This document shows positions 26,577 through 35,758 of a stretch of DNA of 45,100 nucleotides, in pieces. This DNA comes from Methanomicrobiales archaeon. Its GTDB lineage: Archaea; Halobacteriota; Methanomicrobia; Methanomicrobiales; Methanospirillaceae. The stretch spans positions 1 through 45,100 of the forward strand of contig JANXYM010000063.1 of NCBI GenBank assembly GCA_025350045.1, in the 5' to 3' direction. The stretch's first letter is position 1. Each line of letters starts with the position of its first letter. A program made the position numbers and the translations under genes. The notes below the pieces were generated by a model, which searched no databases, had not been told where the DNA came from, and saw nothing but the letters and a program-made list of their open reading frames with translations.

Positions 26577-26987
26577 TCAGGGAATTACTCTTCTGACAAT
26601 GAACCGGTCATGTCCTATATGGGCCGCCGGGCAGACAAAGCATGCGATCATAGGTTCTGAACCGGTATTTTCCAGCTGGTGAACCTGACCTTCGGGTATG
26701 GTAAAACAATCGTCACGGGTGAGATCTGCGGATCTGTTCCAGGCAACCGAATCTGTACCGGAGGGTAGACCCGTATGAATGGTCCCCCTGCCGCGAATAA
26801 TCTGGTAAATCTCGCTGCCAGTCTTGTGATAATGGGCAGTCACGGAACTATAAGGTCCCAGCTCAGCCACATAGAGTCCTGTGTGATCGTCTCCAGTCAC
26901 TTTTACAATGCGTATTCCCACAGCGGGATCCACGGGTGCTGTCCTGAGATGTTCGATAAAATTGGTGACAACCGGCAGGGTACTCAT
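26577..26987 (-). CDS. Single-domain cupin protein
   Basis: 136 residues. Cupin motif 1 is VTAHYHKTGSEIYQIIRGRG (His-x-His-x4-Glu, ~residues 50-69) and motif 2 is TIPEGQVHQLENTG (~105-118) with the fourth metal ligand His. A single Mn/Fe/Zn-binding barrel of this size could be a small isomerase or binding protein. GGAG lies five bases before the ATG. Likely co-transcribed with phzF. Confidence 0.87.
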   Translation of the reverse strand: MSTLPVVTNFIEHLRTAPVDPAVGIRIVKVTGDDHTGLYVAELGPYSSVTAHYHKTGSEIYQIIRGRGTIHTGLPSGTDSVAWNRSADLTRDDCFTIPEGQVHQLENTGSEPMIACFVCPAAHIGHDRFIVRRVIP

Positions 26988-27549
26988 AGATACTCCATTT
27001 CAGCATGGGCATCCTGTATTAATTTGTCTTCCGGTACGGGTGCAGAATCAGATGCATGCCCAACAGGAACAGACAAAGGTATGAGGAAGGTTTTTGCCAT
27101 TGGAGGTTGTCATGGAGCGAAATGTTTTTCATATACGGAATTTAATGCAAAATTTTTGGATCCTGTAATAATTTTGTATACGAATACAGTAAAATTCGAG
27201 ATTCTTCGATATTCCTCAACACTAATTTATAAATGCAATAAATAACAATTAAGAATTACCCCCTACGCGGAGGTGGTTTGATTCTATTCCGGGTTTGTCC
27301 CTATGCACTATAGTCCCCAAGTACACATCCTCTGCCTGCAGTCCGATTACGATAGCAGGATACCTTCTCCCACCCCATAACAATAACAAATAAAAATAAC
27401 TTTTTCTGTGTGTCCCTCCGCATTCTCTGCCAGAGACGGGGTATGCACCTCATAACCGAGGATCTCATAACTGACATATTACCCAAACCCCGGTTTCCCT
27501 CCATCAGCGGGGGTTCAACCAGAGCCAAAAATCAGAGGGAGCCGGGCAG
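26988..27549. other. 562-bp intergenic region with promoter and possible tiny reading frame
   Basis: Plus strand: TATA TTTATAAA (27226-27233), then GGAGGTGG (27269-27276) and an 11-codon frame TTG...TAG (27278-27313). The ribosome site can pair with ACCCCCT just before it. No larger gene follows on that strand. The rest is featureless. Confidence 0.4.
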
Positions 27550-28680
27550 TTACACCGAAAGGATCGTCTGGCAGGCATCCTGTTTCTCAAAAGTGGACAA
27601 CCGTATACCAAGAAGTCGGATTGACCTGCCATCAAAAATATCCCGCAGCAGGGAATGGGCACAGAATCGCACAGTATTTTCATCATTCGTATAATGCGGG
27701 AGAGTCCGGGCTTTCGTCCGGGTGATAAAACCCGTGTACCGCACCTTGATCGTTACCGTCCTGCACCGCAGGGATTCTTCAGTGAGATTCCGGCATACAT
27801 CCTGTGCCAGTGCATCAATCGTTGCAGATATGACCTGCTCTTCATTAATATCGTTAAAAAACGTTGTCTCGCGGGATACCGATTTCACACAATCGAACTC
27901 TTTTACCCAATCATCATCAATGCCGGTGGTGATGGCCTGAAGGGTAATAGCAGAACGCCCGAACCTGGCGATCAGCCCCTGGACGTCGAATTCGGCAAGA
28001 TCTTTGATCGTCCTTATACCCATCTCAAAGAGTTCCATCTCTGCCTTCCTGCCCACACCGGGGATCTTCCGTACCGGCATCGGGGCAAGGAAGGAGAACA
28101 GGTTCCCGGGTTCAACGAGCGTGAGTCCATTGGGTTTATTGACATCCGAAGCAATCTTTGCCACCACTTTTGTCGGGGCAATACCAATCGAACAGGTGAG
28201 CCCCAGCTGCGAACGGATCTCATCCCTGATACGGGTAGCGAGATCGGTTGCTCCCGTGAAAGTCCCCACGGTGCTCACATCGAGAAAGGCCTCATCGATA
28301 CTCACCTGCTGGAACGGGAGATTGCTGGATTTCAGGATCGCCATCACCTCCACCGAGGCTTTGGCATACCGGGGAAAACAAGGAGGGAGAAAAACCGCAT
28401 GCGGGCAGAGAACATATGCTTGCGAAATGGGCATTGCAGATCGTATACCAAATGCCCGTGCCTCGTACGAGCAGGTCGATACGACCCCCCTCCCCGCCCC
28501 ATTTTTCGGGTCAGCACCGATGACTACGGGTTTTCCTTTCAGCCCGGTATTCTCCCGCATTTCGACAGAGGCAAAGAAACTGTCCATGTCCAGGTGCAGG
28601 ATGATCCGCTGATGATCCCGTCCAGTCTCCCCAGAAGGGGTTGCCCCTCCACTATCATCCGGAATTATGCGGTTTGTCAT
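27550..28680 (-). CDS. dinB: DNA polymerase IV (Y-family, translesion)
   Basis: 376 residues from the ATG at 28680; the frame is open further upstream, but the preceding gene ends there. Metal ligands are in ILHLDMDSFFASVE (D31) and VSIDEAFLDVS (near 130). The steric-gate region FFASVE, thumb helix-hairpin (PVRKIPGVGRKAEMELFEMG) and little finger (SVSRETTF, IKVRYTGF) are in order, so the enzyme looks complete. It bypasses damaged bases during replication. Its ATG begins one base after the stop of nreA, so the two are one operon. Confidence 0.95.
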   Translation of the reverse strand: MTNRIIPDDSGGATPSGETGRDHQRIILHLDMDSFFASVEMRENTGLKGKPVVIGADPKNGAGRGVVSTCSYEARAFGIRSAMPISQAYVLCPHAVFLPPCFPRYAKASVEVMAILKSSNLPFQQVSIDEAFLDVSTVGTFTGATDLATRIRDEIRSQLGLTCSIGIAPTKVVAKIASDVNKPNGLTLVEPGNLFSFLAPMPVRKIPGVGRKAEMELFEMGIRTIKDLAEFDVQGLIARFGRSAITLQAITTGIDDDWVKEFDCVKSVSRETTFFNDINEEQVISATIDALAQDVCRNLTEESLRCRTVTIKVRYTGFITRTKARTLPHYTNDENTVRFCAHSLLRDIFDGRSIRLLGIRLSTFEKQDACQTILSV

Positions 28681-28681
28681 A

Positions 28682-29857
28682 TCAGTTCGCTGCCGATGAA
28701 AAATCACTGAGCCTGCACTGGCGCTGCCGAATCGTTTCTTGTAACAATGCTCCTTCTTCAATAAACCGGGACATAGGGAGTGAAAAGGTCTCAGAGATGT
28801 GAGAGAGAGCAGCCCGGATATCTTCAAATTCCCGTGCGGGCTGCCGCATCGCACCCCTCACGTTCTCCCGGACATTGAAGACACCCATCGGTACATAGCC
28901 CCGGTGTGCCTCCCGGAGAATGATCGCACCTGCCTGCTCCTGTTGCCGGGCAAGGGCTTCGAGTACGGCCATCTTGCAGGAGTAATAGCACCCTCCCAGA
29001 TGAGAGTAAACGGTCTTTTTTTTGTATCCTTCATGATCGGAAAATACAAGCTCTTCATTTCCCAGCACTTTCAAAAACGCCTCCGACCATTCGTACTGCC
29101 AGCCGGTGGGCATCAGCAGGACTGCATAATTGTTGCAAAGACTGGAAAACTGGTGGACGCGCAACGTATCGATCACCGGATTTTTCTTCACCTCATTGAG
29201 AAGCCGGTCACCGATCATGGTATCGCAGGCGGTGATCGACCAGCGGGTGGGAACAAGATGCCGGTTCCTGTCGACTCCCATAGTCCCGACAGAGAAAGCT
29301 TTCTGGATGCTGGAGAAGGGGACCCCCTGCCGGTGCAGGCCGGTGACTGCATCTGCAGATCTCAGGTCCGTATCATAGAAGACCCTTTCGAGTTTGTTAT
29401 CCCACCTTCCACTCTCAATATCAAACCGCTCAATTGTGGCACTCGGACCAAACGGTGCATGCTCTTCGGAGAAAGTTGTACCGGCAGGAATGGATGAGAA
29501 AGAAACATCGCTTTCAATGGACGACGAAGACAAGGAGATCTCCTGGAGTTTTTCCACATACCGCGAACCGAGATCTCCCGCATTCACCATGGATTTTCCC
29601 CGAACAAGATTGAGCCGGTACCCGATGATCTCTTCCTGGGTACGGTTTTGGACGAGCCATGACTCCGGCATGTCCATGATTGCAGTATCACCGTGCTGGG
29701 GAGCAATCATCGGGCCGGCATAAACATCCGGGTAATTCCAGCTGCCGATAAACACCGACGGGGGAGAACTTCCCTCCATCTCCTTTCCCACTTCCACTGA
29801 TCTCATCTGCAGGGTAGAGGCAGTCAGTTGTTTAAGATATGCACCTTTGCCGATCAT
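28682..29857 (-). CDS. nreA: NreA-like archaeal DNA repair protein
   Basis: 391 residues. The segment [19 protein letters not shown] (~32-50) and the C-terminal region [13 protein letters not shown] (~346) are typical of archaeal Nre proteins (DUF650/DUF651), implicated in DNA damage repair in haloarchaea. The C-terminus QCRLSDFS is a PCNA-interaction (PIP-like) motif, as described for the family. The N-terminal zinc-finger Cys set of many homologues is missing. No ribosome site precedes the ATG; TTTTATTC about 30 bases upstream suggests a leaderless mRNA. Directly followed by dinB. Confidence 0.85.
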   Translation of the reverse strand: MIGKGAYLKQLTASTLQMRSVEVGKEMEGSSPPSVFIGSWNYPDVYAGPMIAPQHGDTAIMDMPESWLVQNRTQEEIIGYRLNLVRGKSMVNAGDLGSRYVEKLQEISLSSSSIESDVSFSSIPAGTTFSEEHAPFGPSATIERFDIESGRWDNKLERVFYDTDLRSADAVTGLHRQGVPFSSIQKAFSVGTMGVDRNRHLVPTRWSITACDTMIGDRLLNEVKKNPVIDTLRVHQFSSLCNNYAVLLMPTGWQYEWSEAFLKVLGNEELVFSDHEGYKKKTVYSHLGGCYYSCKMAVLEALARQQEQAGAIILREAHRGYVPMGVFNVRENVRGAMRQPAREFEDIRAALSHISETFSLPMSRFIEEGALLQETIRQRQCRLSDFSSAAN

Positions 29858-29955
29858 GGGGTGGAAAAAAATGGAAGAACGGAGAATAAAAGGGAGGGAG
29901 TGTGCGGAGAGAAAGTGAAGACTTCAGGAAAGTTTTATGAGATGTCTTGCCACCA

Positions 29956-29963
29956 TTTATACA
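29956..29963 (+). promoter_or_regulatory. TATA box of the aIF1A gene
   Basis: TTTATACA, with transcription expected near 29988, leaving a ~30-base leader that contains GGAG (30006-30009) and then the ATT start. Confidence 0.5.
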
Positions 29964-30017
29964 ATACATACCTTCATTGGCCTAGAACGTCATACATATA
30001 ACAAAGGAGTTGTCTGA

Positions 30018-30347
30018 ATTAGACCCAATAACAACGATGATGTAGATCCAAACGCAGTAAACGCGGACGGAACGCCGGTTGTCCGGGTTCGTCTGCCCAA
30101 GAAATGGGCTGGCGAGCAGTTCGCATTCGCTGATCTCATGATGGGGGCAAACCATATCCGCGTCCGGTGCTATGACGGAGTCACCCGCATGGGCAGGATC
30201 AAGGGAAAGATCAAGAAGCGGGCTTGGATCCGGGAAGGCGACATTGTGATTGTCACCCCTTGGAGTTTCCAGGATGAGAAGTGTGACATCATCTACCGTT
30301 ACCTGCCGCCCCAGGCGGACTGGCTGCGCAAGAACCGGTATCTTTAG
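30018..30347 (+). CDS. eif1A: Translation initiation factor aIF1A, apparent AUU start
   Basis: 109 residues. After a basic/asparagine-rich tail comes the S1/OB fold: VVRVRLPKKW, ADLMMGANHIRVRCYDGVTR, GRIKGKIKKRAWIREGDIVI, PWSFQDEKCDIIYRY. It assists ternary-complex loading and start-codon selection on the 30S subunit. The first ATG in frame (30138) is inside the fold and would delete its first strand. Upstream, conserved coding continues to a TGA at 30015, and no ATG, GTG or TTG occurs. The only sensible start is the ATT at 30018, eight bases after GGAG. Confidence 0.93.
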   Translation: MRPNNNDDVDPNAVNADGTPVVRVRLPKKWAGEQFAFADLMMGANHIRVRCYDGVTRMGRIKGKIKKRAWIREGDIVIVTPWSFQDEKCDIIYRYLPPQADWLRKNRYL

Positions 30348-30437
30348 ATACATTTTTTTAATCTTCAGAGCAATTGCCATTCTGGGATTTTTTTCATTCC
30401 TTTGAAAAAAAGGCTCGATTGAATCCAGAATTCTGGA

Positions 30438-30722
30438 TTAAATACGATCTGAACCCTGCACCAGATCAACAACTGCCTCACGGACCAGTTTTCCATCCCA
30501 GAACAAGTCATCGTTGGTGAAGAAATTCATCTTCATCTGCCCGTAATTTACCTGAATTACCGGAGGCTCCATGGAAAAACATCCATTACTCCTGAGCGTG
30601 GTGATCGCGTCAGGATTCTGTATACTGATCTCCTTGTACTTGATTCCCGGTTCATTCAGGGCTCCTTTTAATTCTTCACACAACCGGTTCTTCTCTGATG
30701 AATAGACAATAAGTGCATCCAT
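30438..30722 (-). CDS. Glutaredoxin-like thioredoxin-fold protein, half active site
   Basis: 94 residues. The betaalphabeta start ALIVYSSEKNRLCEELKGAL parallels the glutaredoxin VYTxxxCxxC-x3-K motif, but the first Cys is Asn (N-R-L-C). The MEPPVIQVN segment supplies the cis-proline, and the acidic tail completes the fold. With a single Cys it could work by a monothiol mechanism or as a binding module. A strong GGAGG precedes the ATG. A TATA-like AATATATATC (30847-30857, minus strand) would give a ~100-base, GC-rich leader. Confidence 0.72.
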   Translation of the reverse strand: MDALIVYSSEKNRLCEELKGALNEPGIKYKEISIQNPDAITTLRSNGCFSMEPPVIQVNYGQMKMNFFTNDDLFWDGKLVREAVVDLVQGSDRI

Positions 30723-30998
30723 AAATTCCCTCCTTTACAATCATCCCAGCAGGGGTGTTTCCTGTGCAAGCCATCACAATGAACCGGCATTGCAGCCCAG
30801 GGGGGTTTTGCCCGGGGGTTTTGGTTACAAAGAACAGAAGCAGATCTCGATATATATTGACACCATGGGACGGGTTCTATCAATGATACCGTAAGTTAGA
30901 AGGGTATCAGGAATTCTGCAGGAAAAATGGCATAAACTCCTGAAAAATGATAGATTTTCATTTCTTCCATTCGGTACCGAACAAAGATATAAAAAAAA

Positions 30999-32075
30999 TT
31001 ATCCAATGCTCTGCCAGATTGCAAGCACAAATTCGAGCGCAATTAAGATGATGATCACCCATTCAAGGAAATTGGAGTGCTGGATGCGTACCTCATCAGA
31101 TAGCATCGAGTAGTTCTCCCGAATCACATCGATCTTCCGGGTCACACTCTCGCTCCAGAGACCGCTGCGCAGCACTTTTAACGCCGTTGCATATACGCGG
31201 GCATAATAGATGTCTTCGGTCACTTTGATCAAATTGTCAACTTTTTCAATAATCTCGGAGATCTCTGCGTACATCTCCATCTGCGCTGCCATGATCGCAT
31301 GATACTTGCGGCTCCTGCGGAACTGGGACAACCGGTCGGCATGTTCAATGTCATCATACATCTTCTCCATCCCGCGGGTGAGCTCTCGATCATAATACCG
31401 GAGTTCAAGTACCTGCACATTGGCAAATTCTATCAAATCTATGATATCGGTAGGGCTCTCCGGATCACAGATAAGTGCCGAGTCCCATGACAACATGACG
31501 AGATCCTCAACAGTATAACTCAACGAGTTTTTGATAACTTCCTGGCGCATCTGGGGGGAGAATTTTGCTTTTTGACCGGTCAGGAGGGGTACAGGATCGA
31601 TCGAATCGTTACGGCGATCGGTCACATAGACCGTGTAATCTTCATAGAACTCGGAATCAATGGCGAAATTCTTGATATGCGGTTTGATGATCTCGCCTAA
31701 AGTCTTGAGATACTGGACATAATACTCAGCTAGACCTTCCTGCCCTGCAAACAGGAATGCGAGATTCTCCAGTTCGTTGTAATCAGCATCCCGGTCATCG
31801 TGCACAAAACAGAAACTGATCGCCCCGATATCAAAAACACGGGCAACAACAGAGAACTCAAATGTCCTGCCTTCCCGTTCCACCCGTATCGGGTGCATCT
31901 GGATCATGAGCGGCGGGTCCTCGATCATGATAGACTTGGGTTTGACCCGGACAAAACTTGTCCTTGCCGTAAAGTAGTTCTTGGCGAGCGCCTGCTCAAG
32001 CCAGTCGATGTCAATCTCCCTGCCGATATCGTAGATCCGGTACAGGCGCAGCGAGATCATGGTTTTTTCCCCCAT
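30999..32075 (-). CDS. RMD1/DUF155-family membrane-anchored protein
   Basis: 358 residues. The soluble region includes FEFSVVARVFDIGAISFCFV (~73). A long helical stretch follows (~210-315), and a single C-terminal TM helix lies in the characteristic SNFLEWVIIILIALEFVLAIW (~334-354). The last feature is the DUF155/RMD1 signature (yeast RMD1, RMND1). Molecular function in prokaryotes is unknown. Two starts are possible (32075, 32060); neither has a good ribosome site. Confidence 0.8.
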   Translation of the reverse strand: MGEKTMISLRLYRIYDIGREIDIDWLEQALAKNYFTARTSFVRVKPKSIMIEDPPLMIQMHPIRVEREGRTFEFSVVARVFDIGAISFCFVHDDRDADYNELENLAFLFAGQEGLAEYYVQYLKTLGEIIKPHIKNFAIDSEFYEDYTVYVTDRRNDSIDPVPLLTGQKAKFSPQMRQEVIKNSLSYTVEDLVMLSWDSALICDPESPTDIIDLIEFANVQVLELRYYDRELTRGMEKMYDDIEHADRLSQFRRSRKYHAIMAAQMEMYAEISEIIEKVDNLIKVTEDIYYARVYATALKVLRSGLWSESVTRKIDVIRENYSMLSDEVRIQHSNFLEWVIIILIALEFVLAIWQSIG

Positions 32076-32372
32076 TCATACGCGGGGGTGCAATGGAATT
32101 CAGACTCGTGCAGCATGCTTGACAACTCTCTATGAGAAAGTAACTGTATAACAATAAAGGGATATGCCAGAAATAAAAAGACCGGTTTTGCCAGAATTAT
32201 AGCTTGGAACTCCATTTCTCTGGTTTTAAGCGAGCCCGGCTTTGAGTGAAGCTTAGTGCTTCCGGTTGAGGGCACGTGCATCATCCGTGTGCAGGCACCT
32301 TGTTTCTGGAAAGATGAACTTTTCCGCACCGGCTCCTGTCGGGACACCGTAAAAGAAGAAAAAAATAAATGA

Positions 32373-33122
32373 TTAGTGGATTTTTCTCATGCAGAATGCT
32401 GCACAGCACCCGCTGATAACCAATGCAGCTGCGGGAACAACAACCGGCAGGGAGGATTTCGCCGTGGGAGCTGCTGTGGCTGCCGGAGTTTCGGGTACAG
32501 CGGCAGTGGTTTCTGCAGCCAGGGGTGTAGCAACGGGGGCTGTCAATTGGAACGTAAGCTTTGTGTAGACATCGTCTTGTCCTGGCAGGTTGAGGGCATC
32601 AGAAAGGGCTTTTGAGGCAGCGGCATCCTGTACACTGCCGGTGCCGGTAAAGTTGAAGATCGTAGCTTTGGTCTTTGTGTTGACAACTTGTCCGGAATAG
32701 ATGCCGGCATCATACAGATCGATATCTAAAATTCCGTCGGTGCTCGGACTCTGGACAAAGACATAGTACGTTCCCGGCGGCAATCCAGCGGTCTGGTAGG
32801 TCCTGGAGAACGTACCGTCTGCGTTGACCGGCAGAGTCGTGACATTGACATAATTCCCGGCAAATACCCACATCTGAATACCGGAAGCAAGATTACCCCC
32901 GGTTGCCACGCCACTGATGGTGATGAGATCCCCAACGGAGACAGTTGCCGATGATTCGGTTGCACTTATGAAGGGTTTTGCAGCGGGGGTCCCGGTCGCT
33001 GGGGGGGAATTTGTGGTAACAGAGGTCGTTAAAGGCACCACACCTGAAGCGGGAAGCACGAGGAATGCTGCCAGCAGCACGAGTGCAATGAATGCAAGGC
33101 CAGGAGATACAGATTTCTTCAT
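32373..33122 (-). CDS. Secreted, C-terminally anchored S-layer-like protein
   Basis: 249 residues. Signal peptide (LAFIALVLLAAFLVLPASG), a beta-rich domain with SVGDLITISGVATGG and SGIQMWVFAGNYVNVTTLPV, a module ending DDVYTKLTFQL, a Thr/Ala/Pro-rich stalk (~200-225) and a C-terminal helix followed by CCAAFCMRKIH. This architecture matches the DUF3821/MEMAR-type surface glycoproteins of Methanomicrobiales; the stalk and N-x-S/T sites suit glycosylation. It probably covers or is embedded in the S-layer. Confidence 0.78.
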   Translation of the reverse strand: MKKSVSPGLAFIALVLLAAFLVLPASGVVPLTTSVTTNSPPATGTPAAKPFISATESSATVSVGDLITISGVATGGNLASGIQMWVFAGNYVNVTTLPVNADGTFSRTYQTAGLPPGTYYVFVQSPSTDGILDIDLYDAGIYSGQVVNTKTKATIFNFTGTGSVQDAAASKALSDALNLPGQDDVYTKLTFQLTAPVATPLAAETTAAVPETPAATAAPTAKSSLPVVVPAAALVISGCCAAFCMRKIH

Positions 33123-33210
33123 ACGGGAGTTTTTTAGCAGTAATTACTATTAGCATTATGGGTTTTTTCTGCACTGCCGGTATCATCACCCTTATTCCTG
33201 ATTATCACCA

Positions 33211-34443
33211 ATGCCTTTCATAGCCATGTCGCACCCGGCAATTCTTTCAGGGGTACGTCTTTCTACGGATCGCAGGATGATGTACTATCTTTTCCTGCTC
33301 GGGTTCTTTGCAATTTTTTCCACAACAATATCAAAAAACCCGGTACTGCCCCTCTTCTCGCACGCGCTCGGGGCTGACGATGCAGTGATCGGGCTGGTAG
33401 CGGCAGTTTCCCCTCTTGCGGGTATCCTCTTTTCGTTTCCTGTTGGCGTACTCTCCGATCATATCGGCAGAAGGAGGCTGCTCATCACTTCGGGAATTGT
33501 GTTTTTATCTGCCCCGCTCCTCTACCTTCTCGTTTTCGATCCGCTCTGGCTTATTCCGGTCCGCTTCTTCCATGGCACTGCCACTGCCATCCTCGGCCCG
33601 GTCATCTCCGCAGTCATTGCTGAACGCTTCCCCGAGAATAAAGGTGCCATGCTGGGTCAGTACTCTTCAGCAACGCTCATAGGGCGGACACTTGCACCGC
33701 TGGCCGGGGGAATTATCATTTCTTCGTTTATGCTGTACCCCGGGCTGATACCCTACCGCATGGTATACGTGGCTGCAGCAATTGCCGCAGTACCGGTCCT
33801 GATCCTGACACTGATGTTTCGTGAAGAGGGTTTGTCACCTTTGACCCTGCTCCCGTCCTCACAATTTAAGAAGAGTTTCATTGCGTTCTTCGCAAACGCC
33901 CGGCTCCGTGCCACCGCTCTGGTCGATATGGCCACATATTTCGCGTTTGGTGCGTTCGAGACGTTCCTTCCCCTTTTCCTGTTGTCCAACCGGATCGATG
34001 TCTACCAGATTGGCATCATCTTCGCTGCGCAGGTAGTGATTATCGCTGGAACCAAACCATTTTTTGGAAAACTAGCAGACAGATTCGACAAGCGCCCCCA
34101 GATCACTGCCGGGCTCATCATCCTTGGAGGTTCCGTTGCCCTTATCCCATTCACAACGGGTTTTTCGGATATCCTGCTGGTTAGTGCAATATGTGGTATG
34201 GGTATGTCCCTTTCCACGGTTGCTACCAGCGCATATGTCGCAGATGTTGCGAGAAAAGAAGAGATCGGGGCTTCCATGGGGGCATTATCATCGATCATGG
34301 ATATCGGACATGCAGCAGGACCGCTTGGTACGGGCATTATCATTATGACAACTGGGTATACATATGGATTTTTTGCCAGTTTCCTGCTTGCCGGTGTTGT
34401 CGCATTCATTTTTGTGGTATCCGTCCGGAACAAGCAGGTATAG
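33211..34443 (+). CDS. Major facilitator superfamily transporter
   Basis: 410 residues and about 12 hydrophobic spans. MFS motif A is GVLSDHIGRRRLLI between TM2 and TM3 (~88-101), and a half-repeat copy GKLADRFDKRPQI lies between TM8 and TM9. The pattern fits the drug:H+ antiporter-type efflux family, but the substrate cannot be deduced. Starts at 33211, 33226 and 33280 are all possible and none has a clear ribosome site. The gene stands alone. Confidence 0.88.
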   Translation: MPFIAMSHPAILSGVRLSTDRRMMYYLFLLGFFAIFSTTISKNPVLPLFSHALGADDAVIGLVAAVSPLAGILFSFPVGVLSDHIGRRRLLITSGIVFLSAPLLYLLVFDPLWLIPVRFFHGTATAILGPVISAVIAERFPENKGAMLGQYSSATLIGRTLAPLAGGIIISSFMLYPGLIPYRMVYVAAAIAAVPVLILTLMFREEGLSPLTLLPSSQFKKSFIAFFANARLRATALVDMATYFAFGAFETFLPLFLLSNRIDVYQIGIIFAAQVVIIAGTKPFFGKLADRFDKRPQITAGLIILGGSVALIPFTTGFSDILLVSAICGMGMSLSTVATSAYVADVARKEEIGASMGALSSIMDIGHAAGPLGTGIIIMTTGYTYGFFASFLLAGVVAFIFVVSVRNKQV

Positions 34444-34603
34444 AAAATGGGGTTATCCCCCTGTTGTTGAACTCAGACGGGTTTAATTTTGCTTTCGAGA
34501 AAACCCCTCTCTGATGGGATCACCCGTAAGGTATGCTTTATTCATATGGGGATGGGTAAGCCACGTCAGGATATTCGCAATACCCATGACCCCATAGCAG
34601 CCA

Positions 34604-34612
34604 CTTATATAC
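34604..34612 (+). promoter_or_regulatory. TATA box of the CorA-like gene
   Basis: CTTATATAC, with initiation expected near 34637 and a ~45-base leader that ends in AGAGG eight bases before the ATG. Confidence 0.5.
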
Positions 34613-34681
34613 ACTTCCGGCATCAATAAAACGTAAGAAATACGGCATAGTTTCCCGCCACAGTTAACAGAGGCCACATAC

Positions 34682-35758
34682 ATGAAAATGCAGAGTACCC
34701 CCCAGACACTTCCGATCTCCGGGCCTATACCTTTGAGTTTTTGCATTATTCTCTACAAGGATGGCAGGATCGATCGCCTGGTAGATCGACCGGTTGGGGA
34801 GTACCTTACTGCCATCAGTGACGCAAGTATCGCATGGATTGACTGCAGCACTGGTGATGATGACAAAGAGATCGAACAGCTCTCACAGGTTGCCGGGTTC
34901 TCCAAGATCCCAATACCGAAACTGACCACCGGTTTTTACTCTGCATACGAAGATTACGACACTGAACTGGGTATCATGCTCCCTTCGGCAACCGTTAAGG
35001 CAGAGAAGATGATGGTTCACCCGCTCTTTGTCCTTATCCGCGACAATTTCATCCTAACCGTCCACAGCCAGGAGATCAACCGGCTCCTGAGATTTTCCCG
35101 GTATGCCCCGCAGTTTTTCAAAAAGATAGCAGAAGAGTCAGTTGTCGATAAAATAACCCTGATTCTCGAGAGAATCATCGATGAAAACAATGACCGCAAC
35201 TTCGAGTACCTCCGGGAGATTGAGATGCATGGCGACCAGATCAGCAAATCCCTGATTGAGGAGAACCTGGCCAAGAGAAAGATCGCCCATGACATTTACC
35301 GGATGAAGCACGTACTGATCGATTACTTAAACGTGCTCTGGGCGACAAAGGACGTGGTCGATTCCCTGCGCTACGGGGATGCGGACCTGATAACAAATAA
35401 TGAGAAACTCTTAGGCAGGATCGGGATTCTCTCAGATAACATCGACCGGCATATCGAGCTATCGGAACAGATGTCAAATGTCCTCTCTTCAGGGCTTGAA
35501 GTGATGCAGAGCATCTACAATAACCAGCTCCAGAGCATGAACAACCGTTTCGCCCTTGTCACCGCGTACCTCACGGTGCTTGGGACAGCATTTCTGGTCC
35601 CCAATACGATCGCCACCATTGCGGGGAGCGGGATTATGGAGGGGACGATGGCAGCACAATGGTGGTATGTACCGCTCCTCATCCTCTCCACGTTATTCGC
35701 GACTGTGGCTTCTTTACTCTGGGTGCTCCACGTCTGGAGGATGAAATCGGACGACTGA
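34682..35758 (+). CDS. CorA-like transporter without the GMN motif
   Basis: 358 residues. The N-terminal alpha/beta domain (IILYKDGRIDRLVD...) and long helix bundle (~150-290) are followed by two C-terminal TM helices, as in CorA/MIT channels. The loop between the helices normally reads YGMN. Here TM1 is FALVTAYLTVLGTAFLVPNT, followed by IATIAGSGIMEG, with no GMN, so ion selectivity may differ from Mg2+. The last 80 bases overlap the 3' end of the opposing RNase III gene. Confidence 0.85.
   Translation: MKMQSTPQTLPISGPIPLSFCIILYKDGRIDRLVDRPVGEYLTAISDASIAWIDCSTGDDDKEIEQLSQVAGFSKIPIPKLTTGFYSAYEDYDTELGIMLPSATVKAEKMMVHPLFVLIRDNFILTVHSQEINRLLRFSRYAPQFFKKIAEESVVDKITLILERIIDENNDRNFEYLREIEMHGDQISKSLIEENLAKRKIAHDIYRMKHVLIDYLNVLWATKDVVDSLRYGDADLITNNEKLLGRIGILSDNIDRHIELSEQMSNVLSSGLEVMQSIYNNQLQSMNNRFALVTAYLTVLGTAFLVPNTIATIAGSGIMEGTMAAQWWYVPLLILSTLFATVASLLWVLHVWRMKSDD

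Noticed and set aside
27655-28710. 351-codon plus-strand frame opposite dinB
   Set aside because: The minus strand encodes a full Pol IV; the antisense protein has no recognisable feature.
30138-30347. ATG at 30138 as start of aIF1A
   Set aside because: It would remove the first beta-strand of the OB fold, although the upstream codons are clearly conserved coding sequence.
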